From Stenomitos frigidus ULC18 (lineage in GTDB: Bacteria; Cyanobacteriota; Cyanobacteriia; Leptolyngbyales; Leptolyngbyaceae): a DNA stretch of 64,000 nt. Under the pieces are notes generated by a model. The model was given only the letters and a program-made list of their open reading frames with translations. It did not search any database and was not told where the DNA came from. Where the stretch lies: positions 62,001 to 126,000 of the forward strand of contig NZ_PVWK01000097.1 of NCBI RefSeq assembly GCF_003003795.1. Direction: 5' to 3'. The first letter of the stretch is position 1. The number at the start of each line of letters is the position of its first letter. Shown here one piece after another: positions 44,611-54,486 of the stretch. The position numbers and the translations under genes were made by a program.

Positions 44611-45240
44611 CACTAACAATGCTCAACGATAGAAGCCTACTCATCATGACCTTAAGGGCAATCGCAAAAACAGGCAGTTAAATCATCTTTCATCAGTAGT
44701 AGCAAGCAACTATCTAGATGAATACCCTAGCTAGATCCACTTACTGACTCAACATACCCGCCATGTTTGTATGAATTTTGTATGAGTTTTACCGATCATT
44801 CAAGCTTCTTGTCTGACATCGCTTTCAATTGGCGTAGAGATTAGCTGTTGAGTAGCCCCAGTAACTGAACGCCCCAGCAACTGAACGCCCCAGCAACTGA
44901 ACGATAGTGCAGAGAGCATGGGGTACCCTAGCAATACAGAGCCACAATGCTGCAAAAGCCGATGCTATGCCAAGAACGTACCGTGTCGCTTGAGTTCATC
45001 CCAAACACTCTACACATATCAATCATACGCTTTTGTTTTGTATGTCACAGGCTACAGCCGTTCTCCAAATCATTTACTTCATCGCTAAATAAGTATCCAT
45101 GATTAGTCATTGTTAGGCAGCCAGCCGTGAAGCAAGGATAGCCATCAACTGAAGGTATTAATCGTCAAATCTACACCTTGCTGAAATACTTTTATAGTTA
45201 GAAACGTCGAAGAATTACTGTTAGCAAAGGGATCACTATT
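44611..45240. other. Divergent intergenic region with a 16-bp tandem repeat
   Basis: 630 bases between the PBP2 and STAS genes without a gene. Three 16-bp units lie at 44856-44903. The rest is AT-rich and should contain both promoters. Confidence 0.55.
44856..44903 (+). repeat. Three tandem 16-bp units
   Basis: CCCCAGYAACTGAACG is repeated at 44856, 44872 and 44888; only one position differs. At 16 bp it is not of the 7-bp class seen elsewhere in the window. Confidence 0.9.
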
Positions 45241-45579
45241 GTGATTAAAATTTTTAAGCCTGTAGGCATTCTAGACCGTATTCAAGCAAAGAAACTCCAT
45301 CTGGAAGTTGACAATGCCATCAAAGCAGGCAGCAAGATTGCGCTGATTGACATGCAAGCGGTGACATTAATCGATAGTTCTGCTCTCGGTGAATTGGTCG
45401 TGCTTTTGAAGGCCATTCGTACAAAGGACGGAAAATTGTGTTTCTGTTCAGTTGGGCAACAGCCCAAAATGGTCTTTGAGCTAACAGGCATGGAAAAAGT
45501 ATTTCATATTTTCAGTGATCAAGAAGCTTTTCATCAACACCAAATTGCAATAAATCCTGAACACCACTTACTCCGATGA
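45241..45579 (+). CDS. STAS-domain anti-sigma-factor antagonist
   Basis: The 112-aa protein starts at a GTG and is a single STAS domain (about residues 1-100) with the phosphorylatable Ser context LIDSSALGEL. Such proteins are phosphorylated by an RsbW-like kinase and dephosphorylated by a PP2C phosphatase; both are encoded within 2 kb. The coding sequence overlaps the 3' end of the convergent phosphatase gene by 12 bp. The target (sigma factor or another client) is unknown. Confidence 0.92.
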   Translation: MIKIFKPVGILDRIQAKKLHLEVDNAIKAGSKIALIDMQAVTLIDSSALGELVVLLKAIRTKDGKLCFCSVGQQPKMVFELTGMEKVFHIFSDQEAFHQHQIAINPEHHLLR

Positions 45580-46722
45580 ATCGGCACAAAAGCTAATGCG
45601 CAACAGCGACAAGTCGTCATCCAGAATCACTTTTGTGTTTAACGTTTTGACGTAATTCAAAATATAGTCTAGCCCGAACTGAGCGATCGTAGCTTGTTCA
45701 TCAACTAGCAAGGCGATAAAAGCATCGAAGCCCCAAATTTCATTATTTTCTCGGAAAACTTCATAGACCCCGTCACTGAAAATATACAGCACACTGGTTG
45801 GATCGATGTCGCAACGTTGATCAACAAAGCGTGTATCAGGCAGCATGCCAATCGGCATACCGGTTGTTCGTAGTTGAGTAGATTGGAGACCCTGCTTAGT
45901 CGTGTGATTGAGCAGAATCGCCGGTGGGTGCCCTGCACTGGAATAGACAAGTTGCCGTTTTGCCTGATTGTAAACGCCGTACCAGATCGTAAAGTATTTA
46001 TCGTTCTGGCTATCCATTTGAAAGGCTTCATTAAGAGCCGTTAAAACATGGCTGGGTTGATAGAAATTGACCCCATCCATAGACTGCGATCGCAGCATAT
46101 TTAAAACTGAGATCGACGGTAAGGCTGCGCCTAAACCATGCCCAGAAACGTCTAATAAGTAAATCGCTAGATAGTCGGGATCAAGCCAGTAATAGTCAAA
46201 GCAATCGCCCCCAAGATGCTGTGAGGGTATAAAGCGTGAATCAATCGTGACGCTACCGCTGAGTGGCTTTGGCAATAGCGATCGTACATACTCTGCGGCC
46301 TCTTTAAACTCTGACTCTAGTAGGTGTTTCTGAGCCTTTAAGTCTTGGCTGGCGTGATACAACCTGAGTCCAGCACGGACTCGCGCCTTCAATTCGTTCA
46401 GTTCAAATGGTTTCGTTAGAATATCGTCTGCACCATTGTCTAACCCATACACGCGATCTTCGATCGCATCACGAGAGGTGAGCAAGATAAAGAAAGCGCT
46501 TGATAATTCTGGATCTGCTTTGATCCTACGGCAGACGTCTAAACCATCCATCAACGGCATCAGCCAATCACAAATGATGAGGGCTGGGTGGAGTTGTTGC
46601 GCCTGATTGATGCCCTCTAAACCGTCACTAGCAACTGCCACTTCATAGCCCTGATCGCTTAGCACTTTCCTTAGAACGACCTGAATGGTTCGATCATCAT
46701 CAATTACTAGAACTTGGTGCAT
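45568..46722 (-). CDS. Response regulator with PP2C (SpoIIE/RsbU-type) phosphatase output
   Basis: The 384-aa protein has a receiver (residues 1-118; D52 in LIICDWLMP, K in ILTKPF), a short coiled coil and a PP2C serine phosphatase domain (about 190-380). Metal-binding aspartates are in GGDCFDYYWL and LDVSGHGLGAAL, and IFSDGVYE lies near the end. Phosphorylation of the receiver by a histidine kinase would switch phosphatase activity toward a phospho-STAS protein, presumably the adjacent one. It overlaps that gene tail to tail. The 1497-aa hybrid kinase nearby is a possible input (inference). Confidence 0.95.
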   Translation of the reverse strand: MHQVLVIDDDRTIQVVLRKVLSDQGYEVAVASDGLEGINQAQQLHPALIICDWLMPLMDGLDVCRRIKADPELSSAFFILLTSRDAIEDRVYGLDNGADDILTKPFELNELKARVRAGLRLYHASQDLKAQKHLLESEFKEAAEYVRSLLPKPLSGSVTIDSRFIPSQHLGGDCFDYYWLDPDYLAIYLLDVSGHGLGAALPSISVLNMLRSQSMDGVNFYQPSHVLTALNEAFQMDSQNDKYFTIWYGVYNQAKRQLVYSSAGHPPAILLNHTTKQGLQSTQLRTTGMPIGMLPDTRFVDQRCDIDPTSVLYIFSDGVYEVFRENNEIWGFDAFIALLVDEQATIAQFGLDYILNYVKTLNTKVILDDDLSLLRISFCADSSE

Positions 46723-46880
46723 AGAAGACAGCGTTAATGGTTAAAGAATCAGTTTGCCCAGGATCAAGGAGGCAAAAAATGAGAGTGGGTTCGTCAGACG
46801 TATAATTCTGTAATGCAGTCGGTGAGTAATAGCCTCTCAGTCGATGGGCATGATTAAACTAGAGATGATGTTCGGGATGA

Positions 46881-46928
46881 AAGTGGTGCAACCTTCCGCT
46901 TGGAGTCAAAAGGTTGCACCACTTTTTT
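46881..46928 (+). terminator. Intrinsic terminator-like hairpin in the leader of the RsbW-like gene
   Basis: Perfect 15-bp arms AAGTGGTGCAACCTT (46881-46895) and its complement (46910-46924) are followed by a T run at 46923-46928 on the plus strand. It points toward the gene starting at 46982 and lies between divergent promoters, so it may be an attenuator or the end of a short RNA. Confidence 0.75.
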
Positions 46929-46981
46929 ATAATTAGTCGCGACTATCCACTTATATTCAAGCAGCTAAATTAGAGGATTAT

Positions 46982-47425
46982 TTGCCCTTGCAACCCCTCC
47001 ACAAAGCTTTTCTTCAGGTCAACACAGACCTAAACGCGCTGGCTGAAGTGCTTTCATGTTTTGATCAGTTTAAGGGACCACCGCTTTCCGATCGCGACTG
47101 GTTGCAATGTCAACTGATTTTGGCAGAGGCGTTTACCAATGCTGTACGTCATGCACATAAAGATCGCCCAGTTGAACTTTTGATTGATATTGAAGTCATA
47201 ACGTTTGCTACACAAATCGAAATACGGCTTTGGGACTGGGGTGATCCCTTTAATTTAGCTCACACGCTTGAACGTCTACCGTTAACATTCGCGCAGGAAG
47301 CTGAGGGCGGACGCGGCTTACAGCTAATGCGAAAACTTGCTGATAGCTTGAGCTATACACGAACGGAGCATCGAAATTGTTTGCTGATTGTCAAATACTA
47401 CGACAAAGGATCAAGTAATACCTGA
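46982..47425 (+). CDS. RsbW-like anti-sigma-factor serine kinase (HATPase_c_2)
   Basis: The protein begins at a TTG with AGAGGA 5 bases upstream; no ATG fits. The 147-aa GHKL-type domain has N box LILAEAFTNAVRHAH, WDWGDPFN as the G1 region and EGGRGLQLMRKLAD as the G2 region, typical of RsbW/SpoIIAB anti-sigma kinases. It should bind and phosphorylate the STAS protein. With the STAS and REC-PP2C genes it completes a partner-switching module. The hairpin upstream may control its expression. Confidence 0.9.
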   Translation: MPLQPLHKAFLQVNTDLNALAEVLSCFDQFKGPPLSDRDWLQCQLILAEAFTNAVRHAHKDRPVELLIDIEVITFATQIEIRLWDWGDPFNLAHTLERLPLTFAQEAEGGRGLQLMRKLADSLSYTRTEHRNCLLIVKYYDKGSSNT

Positions 47426-47536
47426 ATAAATGCTATGAGGGTCTTCTGAGGCAGACAAGAAAGGTGAAACGTCCCTACAACCTTCCTCTCTCAATGCAGC
47501 ATCGTCGCATGAGCCCATGCTGCATGGTAAACGGAT

Positions 47537-50500
47537 TCAGCTTGTGGCTGCTAAAAAGAGGCGTACTTCATTCAGTATTTGTTGCAGTTGAGTGAGTTTT
47601 TCGGCCGCGCCCTGAAGTTCGTGCTGACGTGCCTGCCGTTCAACGTAATCGGCGATCGCAGACATTGCAGTTAAGCCAACATTAGCGCTTGCGCCTTTAA
47701 TATGATGAGCAGCATGTTCAAGGTCACAAAAATGACGCCGAGCGATCGCGCTTTCTAGCGCCGTGAGGTGATCGTCGGCATCTGCAACAAACACATGCAG
47801 TAACTCAAGTTCGAACGCTGCATTCCCGTCTGAGAGTTGATGGAGATGATCCCAATCAATGAATGAAAATTGTAGCGATCGAACGTTTGCATCGTGGGCT
47901 GACTGCAACAAGGTACTTGGCTCAGTGCCATCTGCTTCAGTGCTGTCTCTCCCATTGGCGGCGACCCTAGTAGAACCATGAAGGGGTCCTTGTACCGCTC
48001 TAGTTTGCGTAGCGGTGCCAAGAACTGGTGGCATCATAACCTGGTTGACTGACGCTATATGGCTACGTGCAAGCAGCACCTGACTCCAATCAGTCAATTT
48101 GGCAGCTAACACCTCCTTCAGCAGTGGTTTGCTGAGGTAATCATCCATTCCTACAGCAAGACAGCGTTCGCGGTCTTCTTTCATGGCATTGGCAGTGAGC
48201 GCGATGATGATGGTTGGCTGTTTTCCATCCAAGGCTTGTTCTCCTTCGAGACGCCTGATTTCGCAGGTTGTGCTGTAGCCATCTAGTACAGGCATTTGGC
48301 AATCCATGAGCACAATGTCGTAAGTGGTTTGGCTCATCATTGTTAGCGCCACTTCGCCATTACAGGCAACATCGGCCATATAGCCCAGATATTTAAGCTG
48401 GCTTAACGTTACACGCTGATTGACCGCGTTATCCTCGACCAGCAAAAGCTTGAGGGTAGATGGTGCTGGTGTCGAAGCCGTCGAGGTCACATCACTAACA
48501 GGCGCGATCGCAGTGAGATTCTTATCAGCGATCGACTCCTGAGCCTGATCATTAAGACAGAGTGACGATCGTTCCGTGGCAGGGCTGGCTGGAAGCGACG
48601 CTCTGATCAACGGATCACTTATCAGTGTATTTATGATGCAGTCCATTAAGCGAGACTGCTTGACTGGCTTCACCAAATAAGCAGCAAAGCCCAACCCTAA
48701 AACCTGGCTACCACTGCCTCGGTGACTCAGGGAGGTCATCATAATCAACTTAGTCTTTGCCAGCAGCGGCTCGGCCTTAATTTGACGACCCAACATTTCG
48801 CCGTCCATCACCGGCATTTGCATATCCAAAATCGCTAGATCGTATGGCATGCCCTCGTTCGCACGCTCTCGCAGCAGTTGCAGTGCAGCCTCAGCATCCG
48901 CCGCTTCATCGATCTGCATCCCCCAGGTAGACACTTGATAGCGTACGATTTTACGGTTGGTGGCATTGTCATCCACAACCAGCAATCTGAGTTGATTGAA
49001 GGGCAGCGCGATCGTCGCTTGGGCTAGTGTCGCAGGCGGGTCTGGTGCGCGATCGAAGGTCAGCATGACCCAAAACCGCGAGCCTTTCCCCACTGTACTT
49101 TCAACGCCAATTTTGCCGCCCATTAGCTCTACCAATTGGCGTGAAATGGCTAACCCTAAACCGGTGCCACCATAACGTCGTGTTGTAGACGGATCGACTT
49201 GAGAAAACGGCTTGAATAGACGCTCTAACCCAGCAGCAGGGATCCCGATGCCCGTGTCAGCAACAGAGAACAGTATGGTGGCTGTCGTAGCCGTTTCGGC
49301 CATCAGCGAAGCTTGAACAACGACTTCACCCGTGCTGGTGAACTTAATCGCATTACTCACCAAATTAGTGAGAATTTGGCGCAACCGATTCGCATCACCT
49401 CGAAGCTGCGTCGGTAAATTGCGATAGACCAGTGTAGCTAGCTCCAGCTTTTTGGCTTGGGCGACGGGTGCCAGAAGATCTGCCACTTCCTCAAGGCAAC
49501 TATTCAGGTCAAAAGAGAGCATCTCCAACTCCATTTCGCCCGCTTCCAGCTTGGAGAAGTCCAGGATTTGATTAATCAAGTTCAGCAGGGTTTCGCCACT
49601 CATCTGAATGGTTTCGACAAACTCCCGCTGCTCTGGGCTCAGAGGCGTGTCTTTTAACAGCCCAGTCATGCCCAGTACACCATTCATGGGTGTACGAATT
49701 TCGTGGCTGACGGTTGCCAGAAAAATACTTTTCATCTGAGACGCCTGCTCTGCTTCGCAGCGGGCTTGCTCTAGTGCAATGTTGTGCTGTGCAAGTTGTT
49801 CGCGCTGTTGGGTTTCGCGTGCCAGCAAATGCGCTTGTGCGAGAGCAATACCCACCTGATCCGCCAGTTGGGTCAGGAATTCCACTTCAAAAGCACGCCA
49901 ATGTCTGGGACCAGAACATTGATGAGCCACTAGCAGCCCCCAAAGCTGTGCTTTCCCGGTTGCACTACGCCCTTGAATAATGGGAACGACTAAGTTCGCT
50001 TTGACTTGAAATTGAGTCAGCAGGTCGCGATGGCAGTCAGTGAGAGTTGCGTGGTCAATGTTATCGATCGCCTGCGTTCTACCGCACTGATACCTTTGCC
50101 GATCGCCTTCACCGAGACAGGTATCCCGAATGACCGACCCTAAGGCAGGTGACCAGTTGGCATCGACTGATTCCACAACCACAGTGCCAGCCCAGTCGGG
50201 CTCAAAGCGATGGATCAGGACGCGATCGGCTTGCAGAAACTGACGCACTTCAGCAACCGTCGTACTTAAAATATCGTCTAGATCGAGCGATTGGCGAATG
50301 CGGAGAGTAATGGCTGTCAGCAGGTAGGCACGGTGATTTTGACTTTCTAGCGCTTCCTCTACCAGCTTGCGCTGAGTGACATCACGAACGATAATCACGG
50401 CTTCATTTTCACCACTAACCGCAATGCGAGCTTCTTCGTAGTGCATGCCATCAGCAAGCGCAAGCTGATATTCACAAAATTGGAGTTCACCCGTACGGAG

Positions 50501-52030
50501 CGCTTCGGCGAGGCAATGCTGGCGCTTTTGAACCACGTCCGGTGGCAGCACATCTCCCTCCCGCTTGCCGACAATTTCATCGAACGGGAGGAGGGCATCA
50601 AAATGCGTTGCCGCTTTGGCATCTAGATAAACACCCTCGTGGTTAACGCGTAGCATCAAGTCGGGAATGGCGTTGAGCAGAGCTTGTTGGCGGCTTTCGG
50701 TTTTACGGAGAGCTTCTTCAACCTGCTTGCGATCACTAATGTCGCTAAAGGTGCAAAGGACATGCTGGAGATCGCCATCAGAGTTGAAGTGGGGGTCTGC
50801 GTTGACTAAGAGCCAAACCTGGTCATCATGTTTTGGACGGTAAACACCCATGACAACGTTATGCACAGGCTTGCGAGTCGCGATCGCCTGGGGTACTGGA
50901 TGGGTTTCGCCAGAGAAAGGAGAGCCGTCCTCATGTATGACATGCCAGCGCTCGTCAAACGATGACATCCCCATCATTTGGGCTTCCTCCAACCCCAGCA
51001 TCGTCAGGGCGGCTGGGTTAACCAGTAGCATCTCAGCCTCTGCACCCTGTAAAGCAACGCCAACTTGAAGACTTTGCACTAAATCGCGGAAATGGGCTTC
51101 GCTCTGCTGCAGTGCTTGCTCAGTCAGCTTGCGCTGGGTAATATCTTGGAGCTGAGAGACAAAATGGAGTGGCTTTCCGTTTGCGTCTCGCAGCAGAAAA
51201 GCAGTCAGTAACGCCCATACCGTATGCCCTCGCTTGTGGAGATAGCGCTTTTCCAGTTGATAGGATTCAATCTCTCCTGCCAGCGCTTGCTGAAAATAGC
51301 CCACGTTAACATCGAGATCATCGGGATGGGTCAGCGCTTGAAAGCTTTTTGTGAGCAGTTCTGCTTCGGAGTAGCCAAAAATTGTACAGATGGAGCGGTT
51401 GACTTGGAGACAGCGACCATCCAGCCCAACCAACGCCATACCGATCGCGGCAAAGTTAAAGGCACTGCGAAACCGTTCTTCGCTTCGTTGCAGTGCAACC
51501 TCTACTTGCTGCCGTTCACCCATAGCAGTGAGCAAGGCACCAAGGTTGAGGCGGCACTCTAACTGACTGACAACCTGGCGACTCAGCCGACGGAGTGCCT
51601 CGATTTCTTGCTGCTGTGGTTCGCGGGGTACGCGATCCATTACACAAAGGGTGCCGATCGCACATCCATTGGGTGTAATCAAAGGAGCTGCAATATAGAA
51701 ACGGACATACGGCTCACTTGTAACCACCACATTTGTAGCGAATTGGGCATCGGCTGCTGTGTCAGGAATGATCAGCATCTCCCGTTGCTCAACGCATACA
51801 GGACAAAAGCCAACGTGCAGACCGACTTCGTCAATGACTAACCCGACTCTGGACTTAATCCATTGACGGTTATCAGCAACGAGCGTCATCATCGCCATGG
51901 GCGTACTACAGATCTGAGCTGCTAACTGAGTCAGATCATCAAATGCTTCTTCGGGAGCTGTATCCAGAATCTGATACTGGTATAAAGTTTCTAACCTTTT
52001 TGCTTCCTTATCCAGTCGGGCTGCCTTCAT
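47537..52030 (-). CDS. Hybrid histidine kinase (GAF-PAS x3-GAF-HisKA-HATPase-REC-REC-Hpt)
   Basis: The 1497-aa soluble protein has a GAF (about 25-165), three PAS/PAC units (about 183-560) and a phytochrome-like GAF (about 575-735; [14 protein letters not shown] and [15 protein letters not shown]). HisKA has [10 protein letters not shown] (H776), followed by an HATPase. Two receivers carry D1069 (LAILDMQMP) and D1243 (IVLMDCQMP), and a C-terminal Hpt domain has HHIKGAS (H1442). This is a full BarA/ArcB-type internal relay. The second GAF lacks a Cys in the usual chromophore position as far as I can see. It could feed the REC-PP2C protein 1 kb away; that is inference. It lacks the 60-residue C-terminal module of the first cluster. 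Confidence 0.95.
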   Translation of the reverse strand: MKAARLDKEAKRLETLYQYQILDTAPEEAFDDLTQLAAQICSTPMAMMTLVADNRQWIKSRVGLVIDEVGLHVGFCPVCVEQREMLIIPDTAADAQFATNVVVTSEPYVRFYIAAPLITPNGCAIGTLCVMDRVPREPQQQEIEALRRLSRQVVSQLECRLNLGALLTAMGERQQVEVALQRSEERFRSAFNFAAIGMALVGLDGRCLQVNRSICTIFGYSEAELLTKSFQALTHPDDLDVNVGYFQQALAGEIESYQLEKRYLHKRGHTVWALLTAFLLRDANGKPLHFVSQLQDITQRKLTEQALQQSEAHFRDLVQSLQVGVALQGAEAEMLLVNPAALTMLGLEEAQMMGMSSFDERWHVIHEDGSPFSGETHPVPQAIATRKPVHNVVMGVYRPKHDDQVWLLVNADPHFNSDGDLQHVLCTFSDISDRKQVEEALRKTESRQQALLNAIPDLMLRVNHEGVYLDAKAATHFDALLPFDEIVGKREGDVLPPDVVQKRQHCLAEALRTGELQFCEYQLALADGMHYEEARIAVSGENEAVIIVRDVTQRKLVEEALESQNHRAYLLTAITLRIRQSLDLDDILSTTVAEVRQFLQADRVLIHRFEPDWAGTVVVESVDANWSPALGSVIRDTCLGEGDRQRYQCGRTQAIDNIDHATLTDCHRDLLTQFQVKANLVVPIIQGRSATGKAQLWGLLVAHQCSGPRHWRAFEVEFLTQLADQVGIALAQAHLLARETQQREQLAQHNIALEQARCEAEQASQMKSIFLATVSHEIRTPMNGVLGMTGLLKDTPLSPEQREFVETIQMSGETLLNLINQILDFSKLEAGEMELEMLSFDLNSCLEEVADLLAPVAQAKKLELATLVYRNLPTQLRGDANRLRQILTNLVSNAIKFTSTGEVVVQASLMAETATTATILFSVADTGIGIPAAGLERLFKPFSQVDPSTTRRYGGTGLGLAISRQLVELMGGKIGVESTVGKGSRFWVMLTFDRAPDPPATLAQATIALPFNQLRLLVVDDNATNRKIVRYQVSTWGMQIDEAADAEAALQLLRERANEGMPYDLAILDMQMPVMDGEMLGRQIKAEPLLAKTKLIMMTSLSHRGSGSQVLGLGFAAYLVKPVKQSRLMDCIINTLISDPLIRASLPASPATERSSLCLNDQAQESIADKNLTAIAPVSDVTSTASTPAPSTLKLLLVEDNAVNQRVTLSQLKYLGYMADVACNGEVALTMMSQTTYDIVLMDCQMPVLDGYSTTCEIRRLEGEQALDGKQPTIIIALTANAMKEDRERCLAVGMDDYLSKPLLKEVLAAKLTDWSQVLLARSHIASVNQVMMPPVLGTATQTRAVQGPLHGSTRVAANGRDSTEADGTEPSTLLQSAHDANVRSLQFSFIDWDHLHQLSDGNAAFELELLHVFVADADDHLTALESAIARRHFCDLEHAAHHIKGASANVGLTAMSAIADYVERQARQHELQGAAEKLTQLQQILNEVRLFLAATS

Positions 52031-52550
52031 GCTCTACCTTAAGTTGCCTGAAACGCTCAGTTGCACCTGCATCAACGTGATTAAAGAGAAATATACAGCC
52101 CAATGATTGATGCATCACCTTGATTCTGACCCATTTTACTTAGCGATCATGCTTGCAGTCTGTCTCTTTGAAGCAATTTTGTCAGAACAGTAAAAAGTCA
52201 CCTCAGTATGAATTCAATAGGCAGGCATGATCAGCTTTGTGTATCGATCAAAGGAATGAGTTTTGTTTACAAAGCTATAGCTGTTGCCACCGAGCTTAGG
52301 ACATTTGGATCAAAGCGGATGTGGTGAAGCTGCCTCCAGCCAAGGATTTCACCTCTGCACCATGTCCTAACCCAGCTATTGCTTATTTATAAATTCATAG
52401 GCCACACCTAGAACTTTGCCTCTAACAGGCTGAGGCTGTTAAGAGTCTGCCCCAATCAATCGTGAGACTTAACTATGCTTTAAAAATTGACTGTGGAGCG
52501 AACGCCGTATCAGCAAGATTATGCTTTCAGCAGACGATAAGGTGAACCCG
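52031..52550. other. Intergenic region upstream of the hybrid kinase
   Basis: About 520 bases with no gene, tRNA or clear repeat that I can support. The promoter of the hybrid kinase should be near 52040-52150. Confidence 0.45.
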
Positions 52551-52706
52551 TTAATCACCCAGACACCACGACAAGAGGGTTATCGTTCCTAGCCAATAGA
52601 TCCAGGCTGGCAAGCTGAAGGCATTCAGCCAGTCAAACGGCAGTAACAATAACTTGATCGACGAGAGGGTAATGATGAGCGTCATCATCAGCACGACTAA
52701 GGCCAT
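52551..52706 (-). CDS. Small hydrophobic protein, unknown
   Basis: A 51-codon frame starts at ATG 52704-52706 and encodes two hydrophobic helices: MALVVLMMTLIITLSS and, after LPFDWLNAFSLPAW, IYWLGTITLLSWCLG. The texture is that of a small membrane protein. No strong ribosome site is seen. The end of an IS1-type element is only 12 bases upstream of the start, so its original promoter region was probably displaced. Coding status is uncertain. Confidence 0.45.
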   Translation of the reverse strand: MALVVLMMTLIITLSSIKLLLLPFDWLNAFSLPAWIYWLGTITLLSWCLGD

Positions 52707-52717
52707 TGATCTTTTGT

Positions 52718-53463
52718 AGGTTGTGCATCAAATTATAGTGGGCTCAGTCATTAGATCATGCCAGGTCCGAGGCTTTGACGTTCATCCTGCTCGTTGAGCC
52801 GCTGTTGTTTGCAATCGACTCTGTCGCCAGATCCAATTGCAGTCACTGACGACTAATCGAGTCGTGGCTTTGGTTTGTTCCCATCGTTTGCCAACCTTAT
52901 TCTGTCTGCGGTGCCACCGCACCGTTTGTTGCCTGACAATGCCATTGGTTCTCTCCAGGCGTTGCGTCTTGTCTTTGCCAATATGGTGAAGCCTTTCTGG
53001 CTAGGCTGACCCCAGTCCAACAATCACCATGCTCTAACGCCCCAAGGAGACAGCGCTGCTGTTTTTTGAAACAAATGGCCATACGCTCACATCTTCGGTT
53101 TGCACCACTTGCACTTGAGCATGATGCACTAATGGTGCCTGCTAAGTGGCGGTACGCACAAGGCTGACAACAGTGTTATGAGCAAGTCCACGCGGCTAAT
53201 GCCTCGCTGACAGCTACCTTCACTATGTGCCTATAGCACCTGCCGGATTTGTTCTAGAGTGACAGACCGGTGGTCGTACAAGGTGTCAAACCGTTTGTTG
53301 AACGTTTGCTTGCAATGGGGACAGAAATATCGCTGGCTGCCATTGGGCGCTTTGCTGTGTTTGTGTGTAATGGGATGACCGCAGAGCCGACATGCCATAA
53401 GTCTTGCTTAAGAGTAGAGGTCTCTCCACTTTACCTAGCCCACCTTAGCTTGATGCACTACCT
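52718..53463 (-). mobile_element. Decayed IS1-family insertion sequence with terminal inverted repeats
   Basis: The ends are imperfect inverted repeats of about 26 bp. The left end at 52718 starts AGGTTGTGCATCAAATTA; the right end, read from 53463 on the other strand, starts AGGTAGTGCATCAAGCTA; both continue to GTGGGCT. The length of 746 bp is near the roughly 770 bp of IS1. The transposase inside is broken. No target duplication is obvious in the flanks. Confidence 0.75.
52728..53398 (-). pseudogene. IS1-type transposase remnant
   Basis: From ATG 53396-53398 the minus strand encodes a zinc-ribbon start (MACRLCGHPITHKH, NGSQRYFCPHCKQTF) and then VTLEQIRQVL followed by a TAG stop. Later pieces in other frames match the IS1 transposase body: CLLGALEHGDCWTGVSLARK, RTNGIVRQQTVRWHRRQNK and TTRLVVSDCNWIW, ending TWHDLMTEPTII and TGA at 52728-52730. 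At least one in-frame stop, several frameshifts and an internal deletion make it inactive. Confidence 0.8.
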
Positions 53464-53548
53464 GAAATTAAAACCATAAACTGACCAATGTGGACAACTT
53501 ATGATTGGAGCCACCTTGTCACTGTACAGCTTGAAACTGATACAAAAA

Positions 53549-53623
53549 GGGCGAACGATGGGACTCGAACCCACGAGTGGAGGAATCACAATCCTCTGCC
53601 TTAACCACTTGGCTACGCTCGCC
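53549..53623 (-). tRNA. tRNA-His(GUG)
   Basis: Read on the minus strand, acceptor GGCGAGC pairs with GTTCGCC (one G-T), discriminator C at 53549. The anticodon stem GAGGA/TCCTC holds loop TTGTGAT with anticodon GTG. The T arm is GTGGG-TTCGAGT-CCCAT. C73 is the His identity base. G-1 does not appear to be encoded. Confidence 0.96.
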
Positions 53624-53878
53624 GTGCGCTACTCATTATAGCATTGCTTGAAGCGTCGTGGTATTTTCGTTCAAAAATCCTGCTGCTGGCAATGTTTGAA
53701 GCTGCTTGTCGTTGATCTAATTGATTCTTTTACCTGATTGCGAAAGGATGTTCATTCATAGGAGATCCGCCATAATTGATACAGTCTTTCTACTTTGCTG
53801 AACTCAGGGGGGTTTGAGGGTAGGCCGAAGCCCAGTTTTGCCTCGTCTCGTTCCCACCGTAGATCATCACACTAAGCA

Positions 53879-54325
53879 ATGAGGTTGCAACAACCCAATA
53901 TGGTTAACCATCTTAAGCCCATCAAAACGATCGCCACTCAACGTGGTCGCAGGCAAACGCTTAAAATTGGTGCCATTGCGGGTGGTTGTATACTCGCAGC
54001 GTTAAGCGGAGTGCTAGGAATCACCAATCCTGACCAGAAAGCCTACAATGAATTCGCGACTCAGGCTGCGATCGGCTATCTGAAAGTAGAAGTTTGTGCT
54101 AAAGCCCCTACCGCTTTTGGTTTGCAAAAGCTTTGTCAATCAGAACTAGAATCGAATCAGTCTAAGATTAAGAAGATTATTGTTGATGGTACTCAGAGGC
54201 AAGACTTTGTCCTCTTCAGCCGCTACATTACTGATTTGTCAATTAGCCCAGACCTGCCTTCTTACCATGTAGAAAGCGTTGGTGTACTAGGGCAGTTCAT
54301 CATTTACAAAACGCAGAAGCAATAG
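53879..54325 (+). CDS. DUF4359 family protein
   Basis: The 148-aa protein has one transmembrane helix (about residues 30-48) followed by the conserved DUF4359 region: NPDQKAYNEFATQ, YLKVEVC, QDFVLFSRYITDLS and SYHVESVGVLGQFIIY. It contains two or three Cys that may form a disulphide in the periplasm or lumen. Function is unknown. ATG at 53879 is used; ATG 53900 is an alternative. Confidence 0.85.
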   Translation: MRLQQPNMVNHLKPIKTIATQRGRRQTLKIGAIAGGCILAALSGVLGITNPDQKAYNEFATQAAIGYLKVEVCAKAPTAFGLQKLCQSELESNQSKIKKIIVDGTQRQDFVLFSRYITDLSISPDLPSYHVESVGVLGQFIIYKTQKQ

Positions 54326-54359
54326 GGCGATAGAGAGTTTTAAGTAGTCAGAATTATCA

Positions 54360-54392
54360 TTTAGCTTTCAATGACCTTAATTGAAAGCTAAA
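54360..54392. terminator. Hairpin between convergent genes
   Basis: TTTAGCTTTCAAT (54360-54372) pairs exactly with ATTGAAAGCTAAA (54380-54392) across a 7-base loop, 35 bases after the DUF4359 stop. No long T tract follows. Confidence 0.6.
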
Positions 54393-54486
54393 TCGCTGAT
54401 TTAGCTAGCCTTCACTGTTGATAGAGTCGTTCTGAGAGGGATCTTGCTCGATCTCGTCTTTCCACGAAAGCATACTCCAGACAGTA

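Noticed and set aside
53270-53479. 69-codon plus frame
   Set aside because: It is antisense to the zinc-ribbon part of the IS1-type transposase remnant.
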